A DNA stretch of 7,699 nucleotides from Bacteroidaceae bacterium (GCA_016292545.1 JAEDIG010000120.1:1-7699), one strand, 5' to 3'. Counted from the first letter of the stretch, positions 1 to 6,733 are shown. Program-made: numbers and translations. Notes: a model not told the origin generated them from the sequence alone.

Positions 1-840
1 CTCCAGGTTCCTTACCGTGAACTTGTCGAGGCGCACATAGCGTTCCTCCTCAATACGTCGGATGGAAGTGATGTGTCCCACACGCAGGTGCTGCGTGAGT
101 TCCAGATAGGTGAGGATGACACCGGAGGCCACAATGCCGTCCTTCAGGTGGGCAATGCCAAAGCCCTTGAGGTTCTTCACCTCAAAATGGCGCAGCAGTT
201 TCTCCTGGGCCGAAGCCTCGGAGAAGGCCCACTCCTCGATGGGATAGGTGACATACTTGTTGCCAAACGCGGCCTCGAAGGATTCCTTGCGGTTGCGTTC
301 ATAGAGAACCTCCTTGGGGCTGAAGCCGGTGAGCAGTTTGTCGATATGCTCCACCGGCCCCTCGGTGGTGAGGAATTCACCCGTGCTGATGTCGAGCAGG
401 GACAGTCCGCACGACGTGCGTCCGAAATGGACAGCTGCCAGAAAATTGTTCTCCTTGTAGTTGAGCACTGTGTCCACCATGGCCACACCAGGCGTAACCA
501 CCTCCGTGATGCCCCGCTTCACCAGGGTCTTGGTGAGCTTGGGGTCCTCCAGCTGGTCGCAGATGGCCACACGCTTGCCGGCCCTCACCAGCTTGGGCAG
601 ATAGGTGTCGAGTGCATGGTAGGGGAAGCCCGCCATTTCTGTGTTTGCCTGCTGCTTGTTTGCGCCGTTGTTGCGTTTGGTGAGCGTAATGCCCAGAATC
701 TGGCTTGCCGCCACGGCATCCGAAGCATACGTTTCATAGAAGTCACCACACCGAAAGAGCAGCAAGGCATCGGGATGCTTTGCCTTCAGGTCGTAGAACT
801 GCTTCATCATCGGTGTGAGTGAATCCTTTTCCGTCTTCAT
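1..840 (-). CDS. mutS: DNA mismatch repair protein MutS, N-terminal part (runs off left edge)
   Basis: MutS binds base mismatches and small loops in newly replicated DNA and recruits MutL in an ATP-dependent way. The visible 280 codons run open to base 1 and begin with ATG at 840. The N-terminal mismatch-recognition domain covers roughly residues 8-125. It contains LLLFRCGDFYETY, in which F34-Y35-E36 is the Phe-X-Glu that inserts at the mismatch. ITLTKRNN (51-58), EMAGFPYHALDTYLPKLV (68-85) and the VVTPGV turn (114-119) follow, all typical of MutS. Residues of about 130-250 match the connector domain (LSLLDISTGEF at 146-156). The clamp, lever and ATPase domains would lie left of the window. 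There is no Shine-Dalgarno site at the start; the 54-nt gap from folK is AT-rich and shows no TAnnTTTG box, so I infer cotranscription as the last visible gene of the operon. Family identification is very secure. Confidence 0.97.
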   Translation of the reverse strand, partial: MKTEKDSLTPMMKQFYDLKAKHPDALLLFRCGDFYETYASDAVAASQILGITLTKRNNGANKQQANTEMAGFPYHALDTYLPKLVRAGKRVAICDQLEDPKLTKTLVKRGITEVVTPGVAMVDTVLNYKENNFLAAVHFGRTSCGLSLLDISTGEFLTTEGPVEHIDKLLTGFSPKEVLYERNRKESFEAAFGNKYVTYPIEEWAFSEASAQEKLLRHFEVKNLKGFGIAHLKDGIVASGVILTYLELTQHLRVGHITSIRRIEEERYVRLDKFTVRNLE

Positions 841-894
841 TGTCTATACAATAATATATATATAGGTATGTTCTTTGTTATTGTCTTGCTATGG

Positions 895-1311
895 TTAGGG
901 CTGTCCCATGATTTCGCGGAGCGGCCCCATCACAAAGTCGCGCTCCTGCATGTGGGGATGGGGCAGCACAAGGCCGGCCTCCTCCATCTCCAGATGATCA
1001 TACATGAGCAGGTCAATGTCGATGATACGGTCGGCATAGCCCCCTTCTTCGCTGCTTTTTTCCGTGCGCCCCATTTCGCGCTCAATCAGCTGTGTTTCCT
1101 CCAGACACAAACGGGGAGAGAGCATGGTGTGGACCAGACAAACGGCATTGACAAAACGGTTGGGGCTGCTGAAGCCCCAAGGTTCCGTTTCAATGAGCGA
1201 AGACACACGATAGACCGCTCCCACACGCTGGTCAATCAGTTCCAGCGCACGCATGATGTTGTCGTGGCGTTTGCCCAGATTGCTTCCTAGAGCCAGATAG
1301 AGATTGTGCAT
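895..1311 (-). CDS. folK: 2-amino-4-hydroxy-6-hydroxymethyldihydropteridine pyrophosphokinase (HPPK)
   Basis: This cytoplasmic enzyme transfers pyrophosphate from ATP to 6-hydroxymethyl-7,8-dihydropterin, the step before dihydropteroate synthase in folate synthesis. The 138-residue length is slightly shorter than the E. coli enzyme (about 159). Family motifs appear in order: LALGSNLG (6-13), ETEPWGF (41-47), FVNAVC (53-58), EREMGR (77-82), the signature RIIDIDLLMY (95-104) with D98 and D100 as the likely Mg-binding aspartates, and LPHPHMQERDFV (116-127). The ATG at 1311 is chosen because LYLALGSN follows at once, as is usual for the family. An AAGGA sits 12 nt upstream, rather far for a ribosome-binding site. 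The gene starts 8 nt after the queA stop, so it is probably translated from the shared transcript. HPPK is often fused or adjacent to other folate genes; here it stands alone among tRNA-modification genes. Confidence 0.96.
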   Translation of the reverse strand: MHNLYLALGSNLGKRHDNIMRALELIDQRVGAVYRVSSLIETEPWGFSSPNRFVNAVCLVHTMLSPRLCLEETQLIEREMGRTEKSSEEGGYADRIIDIDLLMYDHLEMEEAGLVLPHPHMQERDFVMGPLREIMGQP

Positions 1312-1319
1312 CGGGCGGT

Positions 1320-2420
1320 TCAGTCCTTGATGATTAGCATTGCATCGCCGTATGGTCCGAAACGATAACGGCGATTGGGGTCATTCTCATTGTAGCGCAT
1401 GGCCTCGCGATAGGCTTTCATCACCAGTTCATACCCGCCGTAGGCACAGGTGAGCATCAGCAGTGTGCTGTAGGGCATGTAGAAATTGGCCACCATGGCA
1501 TCTGCCAGACAGAAATCGTAGGGCGGGAAGATGAACTTGTTGGTCCACCCGTCGTATTCCTTGAGTTTGCGGTCGGCACTGACAGCCGTTTCCAGTGTGC
1601 GCTGCACGGTTGTGCCCACAGCCACCACCTTGTGTCCGTCGGCCTTGGCCTTGTTGATGATGTCGCAGGCTTCGGCACGCACATGCATCTCCTCGCTGTC
1701 CATCTTGTGCTTGCTCAGGTCCTCCACATCAATCTCGCGGAAGTTGCCCAGACCGCAGTGCATGGTGACAAAGGCAAACTCAATGCCCTTGATTTCCATC
1801 ATCTTCATCAGCTGGGGGGAGAAGTGAAGACCCGATGTGGGAGCCGTGACAGCTCCTTCGTGGCGGGCAAAGATACATTGGAAGTCCTCCATGTCCTCGG
1901 GGCGGGCCGCACGTTTGATGGTTTCCTTGGGCAGGGGTGCCTCGCCCATGGAGTAGAGCGTGCGCTTGAACTCATCGTGCGGACCGTCATAGAGGAAGCG
2001 GAGGGTACGGCCGCGGCTGGTGGTGTTGTCTATCACTTCGGCCACCATCGAATCATCCTCTCCGAAATAGAGCTTGTTGCCGATACGGATCTTGCGTGCA
2101 GGGTCCACCAGCACATCCCACAGCCTCATCTCCTCGTTGAGCTCACGCAGCAGGAACACCTCTATCCGGGCACCGGTCTTCTCCTTGTTGCCATACAGGC
2201 GGGCCGGAAACACTTTCGTATCGTTGAACACAAACACATCCTTGTCGTCGAAATAGTCGAGGATGTCTCTGAATGACTCACGGTGTTCAATGAGGCCCTG
2301 CTTGGTATGGACTACCATCAGCTTGCAGTCGTCGCGGAAGGGGGTTGGTTCCTGCGCGATGCGCGACTCCGGCATTTTCTTGTACTTGTCGGCAAAGGGA
2401 TTAAATTCTGATAGTTTCAT
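1320..2420 (-). CDS. queA: S-adenosylmethionine:tRNA ribosyltransferase-isomerase QueA
   Basis: QueA transfers and isomerises the ribosyl part of SAM onto preQ1 already placed at tRNA position 34, making epoxyqueuosine in the queuosine pathway (tRNAs with GUN anticodons). The 366-residue protein shows the whole family pattern: RIAQEPTPFRDDCKLMV (20-36), VFNDTKVFPARLYG (64-77), the GAVTAPTSGLHF stretch (189-200), VTMHCGLGNF (218-227), KHKMDSE (237-243), VAVGTTVQRTLE (267-278), GWT (291-293), NFYMPYSTLLML (312-323) and YRFGPYGDAMLI (352-363). GLGNF in place of the common GxGTF is, from memory, usual in Bacteroidetes and not a lesion. The ATG at 2420 gives the expected short N-terminus. It follows truB by 30 nt with no Shine-Dalgarno site and ends 8 nt before folK. 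The quinone/epoxyqueuosine reductase and preQ1-synthesis genes are not in the window. Confidence 0.97.
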   Translation of the reverse strand: MKLSEFNPFADKYKKMPESRIAQEPTPFRDDCKLMVVHTKQGLIEHRESFRDILDYFDDKDVFVFNDTKVFPARLYGNKEKTGARIEVFLLRELNEEMRLWDVLVDPARKIRIGNKLYFGEDDSMVAEVIDNTTSRGRTLRFLYDGPHDEFKRTLYSMGEAPLPKETIKRAARPEDMEDFQCIFARHEGAVTAPTSGLHFSPQLMKMMEIKGIEFAFVTMHCGLGNFREIDVEDLSKHKMDSEEMHVRAEACDIINKAKADGHKVVAVGTTVQRTLETAVSADRKLKEYDGWTNKFIFPPYDFCLADAMVANFYMPYSTLLMLTCAYGGYELVMKAYREAMRYNENDPNRRYRFGPYGDAMLIIKD

Positions 2421-2450
2421 GACGGTATGATGTTTGATTGTTTTCTTGCA

Positions 2451-3161
2451 TTATTCTTGGGAATAGGTGATGGGGTGCTCCTCAAGCCATTGGGCAAAAT
2501 CGTCCACCTGCATACAGCTGTCCACCTTCACATCCCCCACCCTGGTGCGGCGAAGGGCTGTCAGATGGGCACCGCTCTGGAGCGCCTCTCCAATATCGCG
2601 GGCCAGCGCACGGATATATGTGCCCTTGCTGCATACCACACGGATTGTGAGCTGCATGGAGGACGCATCGAAGCGGAGCAGCTCGATTTCGCTTATCACC
2701 AGCACCTTCGGTTTCAGTTCCACTTCATGTCCCTTGCGGGCCAGGTCGTAGGCCCTGTGGCCATCCACCTTGCAGGCCGAAAACGAAGGGGGCACCTGTT
2801 CTATGCGCCCCACAAAGCGGTGAAGCACCTGCTCCACAGCCTCGCGGGTAATATGACTGGTGGGATAAGTGGCGTCCACCGGCTTCTCCAGGTCGAACGA
2901 GGGAGTGGTGGCTCCCAGCTGGAGGGTGGCCACATATTCCTTGGTGTGGGCCTGGAGTTCGTTGATACGCTTGGTGGCTTTGCCCACACACACCACCATC
3001 ACGCCCGTAGCCAAGGGGTCGAGTGTGCCTGCATGGCCCACCTTGAGTTTCTTGATGCCCAATTTCACACACAACTGCCTCCTCACCTTGGCCACAAGGT
3101 TGAACGACGTCCATTCGTATGGTTTGTCGAAATAGAATATATATCCGTCGGCTATGTTCAT
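2451..3161 (-). CDS. truB: tRNA pseudouridine-55 synthase TruB, short form
   Basis: TruB isomerises uridine 55 in the T loop of most elongator tRNAs to pseudouridine. From the ATG at 3161 the protein is 236 residues. It opens with YIFYFDKPYEWTSF (7-20); VGHAGTLDPLATG (41-53) carries the catalytic aspartate D48. KEYVATLQLG (74-83), VPPSFSACKVDGHRAYDLAR (123-142), CSKGTYIRALARDIG (177-191) and LRRTRVGD (203-210) follow, in the family order. The E. coli protein is about 314 residues and ends in a PUA RNA-binding domain. This one stops shortly after the catalytic domain, which I believe is normal for Bacteroidetes. The reading frame stays open further upstream, into the 3' end of uppP, but that extension has no family similarity. 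An in-frame ATG at 3170 is the only serious alternative start. There is no Shine-Dalgarno site at either. Confidence 0.95.
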   Translation of the reverse strand: MNIADGYIFYFDKPYEWTSFNLVAKVRRQLCVKLGIKKLKVGHAGTLDPLATGVMVVCVGKATKRINELQAHTKEYVATLQLGATTPSFDLEKPVDATYPTSHITREAVEQVLHRFVGRIEQVPPSFSACKVDGHRAYDLARKGHEVELKPKVLVISEIELLRFDASSMQLTIRVVCSKGTYIRALARDIGEALQSGAHLTALRRTRVGDVKVDSCMQVDDFAQWLEEHPITYSQE

Positions 3162-3186
3162 TGTCTGCATGCGGGTTTTCGATTTC

Positions 3187-4011
3187 TCAACTGAAGGCCA
3201 GTACCAGGATGCCGGCGCAGGCACAATAGATGCCGAAATAGATGAGCTTGCAGCTCCTCACCAGAGATATCATCCACTTGCAGGCTACGCATCCCGACAC
3301 GAATGCGGCCAGAAAACCTACTAGCAGCACCGAAAGCGGCAGAGGCTGGGCTGCACCATGGGCGGCCAGATATTCTGCACTGGGGGCCGCGATATGCTTG
3401 AAGTCGAGCAATGCCTCGCCCAGAATGGGGGGGATCACCATCAGGAAGGAGAACTGGGCCAGCGTCTGCCTGCTGTTGCCCAGCAGCAGACCCGTGGCAA
3501 TGGTGCTGCCGCTACGGCTCAGGCCTGGCAGCACGGCAAAGGCCTGGGCCACGCCAATGATGAAGGCATGAAGGGGCGAAAGGTGCTCGCGCTGGCGCGG
3601 ACGGGAATAATGGGTGAGGGTGAGCAGTGCCGCTGTAACGAGCAGACACACGCCCACTACGATGTTGCGCACATGCTCATCGGTATAGAACGACTCCACA
3701 GTGTCCTTGAACATCAGGCCCACCACACCAATGGGAATCATCGACACCAGAATGTTGACGGCATATTTCCACTCATCGTTCCATCGCCACTGCAGCAGTC
3801 CCTTTACAATCCACGAAATCTCTTTCCACAGGATGACAAGCGTGGACAGGACGGTGGCCACATGGACCACAATGCTGAACGTGAGGCTGCCCGCTTCGGG
3901 GTCGGTGCCAAGAAGCATCTTGCCAATCTCCAGATGGCCGCTGCTGCTCACGGGCAGGTATTCGGTCAGGCCTTGCACCAAACCGAGCAAGAGGGCTTGG
4001 AACTCATTCAT
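3187..4011 (-). CDS. uppP: Undecaprenyl-diphosphatase UppP (BacA family)
   Basis: UppP is an integral membrane phosphatase that converts undecaprenyl diphosphate to undecaprenyl phosphate, the lipid carrier for peptidoglycan and surface polysaccharide precursors; raised levels give bacitracin resistance. The 274-residue product is the usual family length and strongly hydrophobic throughout. The two catalytic signatures are present: QGLTEYLPVSSSGHL (13-27), with E17 and the triple-serine motif, and LPGLSRSGST (161-170), with the key arginine R166. H50 lies in the conserved segment after the first motif. The start at 4011 is chosen because MNEFQALLLGLVQGLTE matches family N-termini; the open frame continues upstream to a TTG at 4092, but that stretch is the DUF3098 gene read in another frame. 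The start overlaps the DUF3098 stop by 8 nt (ATGAATGA), which suggests coupled translation; there is no Shine-Dalgarno site. Confidence 0.97.
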   Translation of the reverse strand: MNEFQALLLGLVQGLTEYLPVSSSGHLEIGKMLLGTDPEAGSLTFSIVVHVATVLSTLVILWKEISWIVKGLLQWRWNDEWKYAVNILVSMIPIGVVGLMFKDTVESFYTDEHVRNIVVGVCLLVTAALLTLTHYSRPRQREHLSPLHAFIIGVAQAFAVLPGLSRSGSTIATGLLLGNSRQTLAQFSFLMVIPPILGEALLDFKHIAAPSAEYLAAHGAAQPLPLSVLLVGFLAAFVSGCVACKWMISLVRSCKLIYFGIYCACAGILVLAFS

Positions 4012-4258
4012 TGGCGTCGGAGTTAGGCTCGTCTGAAACATTCCCGGCCGGACGATGCAGGATGGCAAACATGATGAACACAAAGCCTGCAAGGCTCACC
4101 AGAGGGGCCACCTTTATACGCATGGCACTGAAGATGTCGGGATTGAAGGCCGACTCGTTGCTGCCAGAGCCGGCCATCAGCACAAATCCCACGATGACCA
4201 CTAGCATGCCAATGGCCAGCATAATGTAGTTTTTCTTGTCGAATGCAAAATTGTTCAT
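4004..4258 (-). CDS. Small two-helix membrane protein, DUF3098 family
   Basis: The biochemical function is unknown. The 84-residue protein has a short polar N-terminus (FAFDKKNY, 4-11), a first membrane helix at about 11-30 (IMLAIGMLVVIVGFVLMAG), a short loop with SAFNPDIFSAMRIKVAP (36-52), a second helix at about 50-67, and an acidic, polar tail rich in Asp, Asn and Glu (71-84). The FAFDKKNY opening and the FNPDIFS..RI loop are what I recall of DUF3098. An AAAGGA ribosome-binding site lies 5 nt before the ATG at 4258, one of the clearest in the window. The gene follows ftsX by 42 nt, and its stop overlaps the uppP start by 8 nt. From memory this ftsX-DUF3098-uppP order recurs in Bacteroidetes, so a role alongside UppP or FtsX is a reasonable inference. 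Nothing in the sequence indicates an enzyme activity. Confidence 0.88.
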   Translation of the reverse strand: MNNFAFDKKNYIMLAIGMLVVIVGFVLMAGSGSNESAFNPDIFSAMRIKVAPLVSLAGFVFIMFAILHRPAGNVSDEPNSDANE

Positions 4259-4263
4259 AACAA

Positions 4264-4269
4264 TCCTTT
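4264..4269 (-). promoter_or_regulatory. Ribosome-binding site of the DUF3098 gene
   Basis: AAAGGA on the minus strand with a 5-nt spacer to the ATG at 4258. It supports this start and suggests that the small membrane protein, and through the overlap also uppP, is well translated. The upstream part of the 42-nt spacer (about 4271-4300) is almost entirely A and T. Confidence 0.6.
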
Positions 4270-4300
4270 GTGTGAGGTTATTTATATTATATATTATTGT

Positions 4301-5182
4301 TTACTGATAAAGGTCCGACTCGCGGAAACGCAGCACACGGGTCACCGACACATAGGTGCACACTATCATCAGTGTGAGGCCAAACAGCAGCACGCTGCCA
4401 GCCATGATGCCGATGTTCTGCAGAGGGATGTAGACCGAAAACGAAGGGTCATAGATCAGCAGCCACTGCACGGGCGCAATCAGCAGCAGGTCGGCAATGA
4501 AGGCCGCGCCTATGCCCATGCCCACAGCCCGGAGCATGAAAGGCCTGCGCACAAAGTTCCACCGGGCACCCACCAGCTTCATGGTGTAGATGCTGAACCT
4601 GCGGTCAAAGATGAGCATGCGCACCATGTTGTTGATTAGGCTCATGGAAATGATGATGAGCAGCACAGCCACCACCAGCAGCACAGCGGAGGCGCGGTTG
4701 AGATTGAGGTTGAGATTGTCCACAAGATCCTTCTGGTAAAGCACGTCGGCCACCGCCTTCTCGCGTTTCAGTGTGTCGGAAATCACCAGCAGGCTGTCGC
4801 CCGACGAATAGTCTTCAAGCAGGGTGAGCTCCATGGAAATGGCAAAGGGATTCTCCCCCAGAAACTCCGTAGGGTCGAGGTCCATGCTCTGGCGCTGTTC
4901 CTCCAGCGCCTGCTCCCTGCTGATATAGTGGAGCCGCTTCACGTATGGCGAACACGACAGCTGGTCGCGCAGGGCCATGGCATCGGGTTCAGTCACATCG
5001 TCCTGCAGCACAACGGTTATCACCAGGCTCTCGCGCATGCTTCGGCTCAGCTCACGCGCAGTCAGCGCAAACAGCACCACCATTCCCAGCAACACCAGCA
5101 CCATCGTGGTGCTTATCATGCTCACCACGGTGGGCAGCTTTGCCCACACGGATGATTTCCTGTTTCTTCCACATTTTCTCAT
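4301..5182 (-). CDS. ftsX: Cell division permease-like protein FtsX
   Basis: FtsX is the membrane half of the FtsEX ABC-type complex, which couples the division ring to periplasmic peptidoglycan hydrolases. The 293-residue product has the family layout: a basic cytoplasmic N-terminus (RKCGRNRKS), membrane helix 1 at about 19-41, a large extracytoplasmic domain at about 42-162, then helices 2 (164-187), 3 (219-243) and 4 (257-279). The cytoplasmic loop after helix 2 carries IYTMKLVGARWNFVRRPF (198-215), the conserved FtsX segment thought to contact FtsE. The ATG at 5182 overlaps the miaB stop in an ATGA (4 nt), and AAAGGA lies 8 nt upstream within the miaB coding end, so translation is probably coupled and independently primed. 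No ftsE ATPase gene is adjacent; its usual partner must be encoded elsewhere. The similarity is clear but FtsX diverges quickly, so the helix boundaries are approximate. Confidence 0.94.
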   Translation of the reverse strand: MRKCGRNRKSSVWAKLPTVVSMISTTMVLVLLGMVVLFALTARELSRSMRESLVITVVLQDDVTEPDAMALRDQLSCSPYVKRLHYISREQALEEQRQSMDLDPTEFLGENPFAISMELTLLEDYSSGDSLLVISDTLKREKAVADVLYQKDLVDNLNLNLNRASAVLLVVAVLLIIISMSLINNMVRMLIFDRRFSIYTMKLVGARWNFVRRPFMLRAVGMGIGAAFIADLLLIAPVQWLLIYDPSFSVYIPLQNIGIMAGSVLLFGLTLMIVCTYVSVTRVLRFRESDLYQ

Positions 5183-6510
5183 AGGGCTATTCCTTTAAGG
5201 GTGGCACTGCTGCTTTCGGTCACTCTCACACGCACCCTGTCGCCGATGCGCCACTTGCCACGGTCGATGATCACCACCTTTCCCTGTTCTGTGCGCCCGT
5301 ACAGCTGGTCACGGCTGCGTTTGCTCACGCCTTCCACAAGAATCTCGAACTCACGCCCCACGGCACGGCGGTTGCTCTCGGCCGAAAGCTCGTTCTGCAG
5401 AGCAATCAGTTCGTTGAGCCTCCTTATCTTCGTATCCTCGGGAATGTCGTCGGGCAGATGCTTGCTGGCCCACGTGCCCGGACGCTCGCTATACTTGAAC
5501 ATGAAGGCACTGTCGTATGCACACTCGCGCATGAGGCTCAGACTCTGCTGGTGGTCCTCCTCCGTCTCGCTGCAATAGCCGGCAAAGATGTCGGTGCTCA
5601 ATCCACAGTCAGGAATGATGCGCCTGATGGCAGCCACGCGCTCCAGATACCATTCCCGTGTGTATTTTCTGTTCATCAGACCCAGAATGCGGTTGCTTCC
5701 GCTCTGCACGGGCAGATGAATCTGCCTGCAGATATTGGGTTCCTCTGCAATGGCATAGAGGGTGTCGTCGCTCATGTCCTTGGGATGGGAAGTAGTAAAG
5801 CGCACACGCATCTGCGGCACAGCTCTGGCCACCATCCTCAGCAATTCGGGGAATCGCACCTGGCGCAGGGTGCCGTCCTCGGCCGTCTGTGTGCCACAGT
5901 AGCTGTTCACATTCTGCCCCAGCAGGGTCACCTCCTTGAAGCCACGGGCCTCCAGGTCCTTCACCTCACGCAGCACACTTTCCACATCCCGGCTGCGTTC
6001 TCGCCCGCGTGTATAAGGAACAATGCAATAATGGCAGAAATTGTTGCAGCCTCGCATAATGCTCACAAAACCGCCGATGTGGCCCACATGGAGGCGCAAG
6101 GGCACCACGTCACGATAGGTCTCGGTAGTGGACAGCTCCACATTGATGGCCTTATGTCCCATCTCCACCTGTGCAATCAGGTCGGGAAGCGACATATAGG
6201 CATCCGGCCCCACCACGATGTCGGCATGATGCTGTTCTATCAGTTCTTCCTTCACACGCTCTGCCATACAGCCAAGCACGCCAATAATGATCCGCTTCCC
6301 TTTCTTCTGCACACTATGCAGGAATTCCAGTCGGCTCAATATTTTCTGCTCGGCATTGTCGCGCACAGAACATGTGTTCAGGAACACGGCATCGGCCTCG
6401 TCTATCGTCTCGCAGGACTCATATCCTGCCATGCCCATGATGGAGGCCACAACCTCGCTGTCAGCCACATTCATCTGGCATCCGTATGTCTCTATCAACA
6501 GTTTCTTCAT
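5179..6510 (-). CDS. miaB: tRNA-2-methylthio-N6-dimethylallyladenosine synthase MiaB
   Basis: MiaB is a radical-SAM methylthiotransferase that adds a methylthio group to C2 of i6A at position 37 of tRNAs reading UNN codons. From ATG 6510 the protein has 443 residues, normal for the family. The N-terminal UPF0004 domain supplies three cysteines for the auxiliary 4Fe-4S cluster: C11 (TYGCQMN), C47 (LNTCSVRD) and C81 (LGCMAE). The radical-SAM cluster is held by C155, C159 and C162 in RGCNNFCHYCIVPYTRGRE. LPVQSGS follows in the barrel, and a C-terminal TRAM RNA-binding domain covers roughly 376-440. The frame also opens at a TTG at 6519, adding three residues; the ATG is preferred because KKLLIETYGCQMN begins right after it. 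No Shine-Dalgarno site is visible. It is the first gene of the run, with a -7 promoter box about 31 nt upstream, and its stop overlaps the ftsX start. Confidence 0.97.
   Translation of the reverse strand: MKKLLIETYGCQMNVADSEVVASIMGMAGYESCETIDEADAVFLNTCSVRDNAEQKILSRLEFLHSVQKKGKRIIIGVLGCMAERVKEELIEQHHADIVVGPDAYMSLPDLIAQVEMGHKAINVELSTTETYRDVVPLRLHVGHIGGFVSIMRGCNNFCHYCIVPYTRGRERSRDVESVLREVKDLEARGFKEVTLLGQNVNSYCGTQTAEDGTLRQVRFPELLRMVARAVPQMRVRFTTSHPKDMSDDTLYAIAEEPNICRQIHLPVQSGSNRILGLMNRKYTREWYLERVAAIRRIIPDCGLSTDIFAGYCSETEEDHQQSLSLMRECAYDSAFMFKYSERPGTWASKHLPDDIPEDTKIRRLNELIALQNELSAESNRRAVGREFEILVEGVSKRSRDQLYGRTEQGKVVIIDRGKWRIGDRVRVRVTESSSATLKGIAL
5191..5196 (-). promoter_or_regulatory. Ribosome-binding site of ftsX
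   Basis: AAAGGA on the minus strand, 8 nt before the ftsX ATG, lies inside the last codons of miaB. It is notable because most genes of this run have no such site, so ftsX translation may be boosted independently of miaB. Confidence 0.6.
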
Positions 6511-6540
6511 ATTATGCAAGCTTCGCGCTTAAATTGCGCA

Positions 6541-6548
6541 CAAAGTTA
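6541..6548 (-). promoter_or_regulatory. Predicted -7 box of the miaB operon promoter
   Basis: TAACTTTG on the minus strand matches the Bacteroidetes -7 consensus TAnnTTTG exactly. It lies 30 nt before the miaB ATG, predicting a 5' leader of about 20-28 nt. No TTTG is found at the -33 position; that region is instead A-rich, so the match is one-sided. TTGCGCAC on the plus strand occurs at both sides of the box (6534-6541 and 6556-6563). Confidence 0.6.
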
Positions 6549-6551
6549 CGC

Positions 6552-6642
6552 TTTTTTGCGCACTTTTTGTTGCTTTTGATACCCAAAAACACAAAAAACA
6601 AGGTTTATTTAGTTAAAATTTGTGAAACACTGCATTTTTTTT
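6552..6642. other. Phased A/T tracts, likely intrinsically curved DNA
   Basis: Runs of four or more A or T are centred near 6554.5, 6566, 6575.5, 6587, 6595.5, 6618 and 6638.5. The total span of 84 bp corresponds to eight steps of 10.5 bp, with two empty steps. Such phasing adds up to a bend in one direction. It lies directly upstream of the miaB -7 box. Curvature is inferred from the spacing; no function is shown by the sequence. Confidence 0.5.
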
Positions 6643-6733
6643 GTGATGAATGTTTCATTATTCAAATATTATTACGACTTTTGCAGTCGAATAGACATTA
6701 GATTTTTTCATAGTTAAGGTTTAGTTTTTCACG

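Noticed and set aside
73..822. Plus-strand open frame of 249 codons
   Set aside because: Antisense to mutS, whose N-terminal motifs are intact; no ribosome-binding site or family resemblance.
1632..2276. Plus-strand open frame of 214 codons
   Set aside because: Antisense shadow of queA; no recognisable motif.
2427..3194. Plus-strand open frame of 255 codons
   Set aside because: Antisense shadow of truB, with a His-rich run that is only the complement of codons in the catalytic region.
3162..3224. N-terminal extension of truB up to 3224
   Set aside because: It overlaps the uppP coding end and has no similarity to TruB N-termini; starts at 3161 or 3170 fit much better.
3358..4026. Plus-strand open frame of 222 codons
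   Set aside because: Antisense shadow of uppP; very rich in His, Gln and Gly, with no family similarity.
5458..6579. Plus-strand open frame of 373 codons
   Set aside because: It lies antisense to miaB, which has every family motif. The translation resembles no family, is rich in His and Gln as expected of a shadow frame, and runs on into the AT-rich intergenic DNA.
6486..6701. Plus-strand open frame of 71 codons reaching into the intergenic region
   Set aside because: It starts inside antisense miaB and crosses the predicted promoter; its Leu/Phe/Lys richness only reflects AT-rich DNA.
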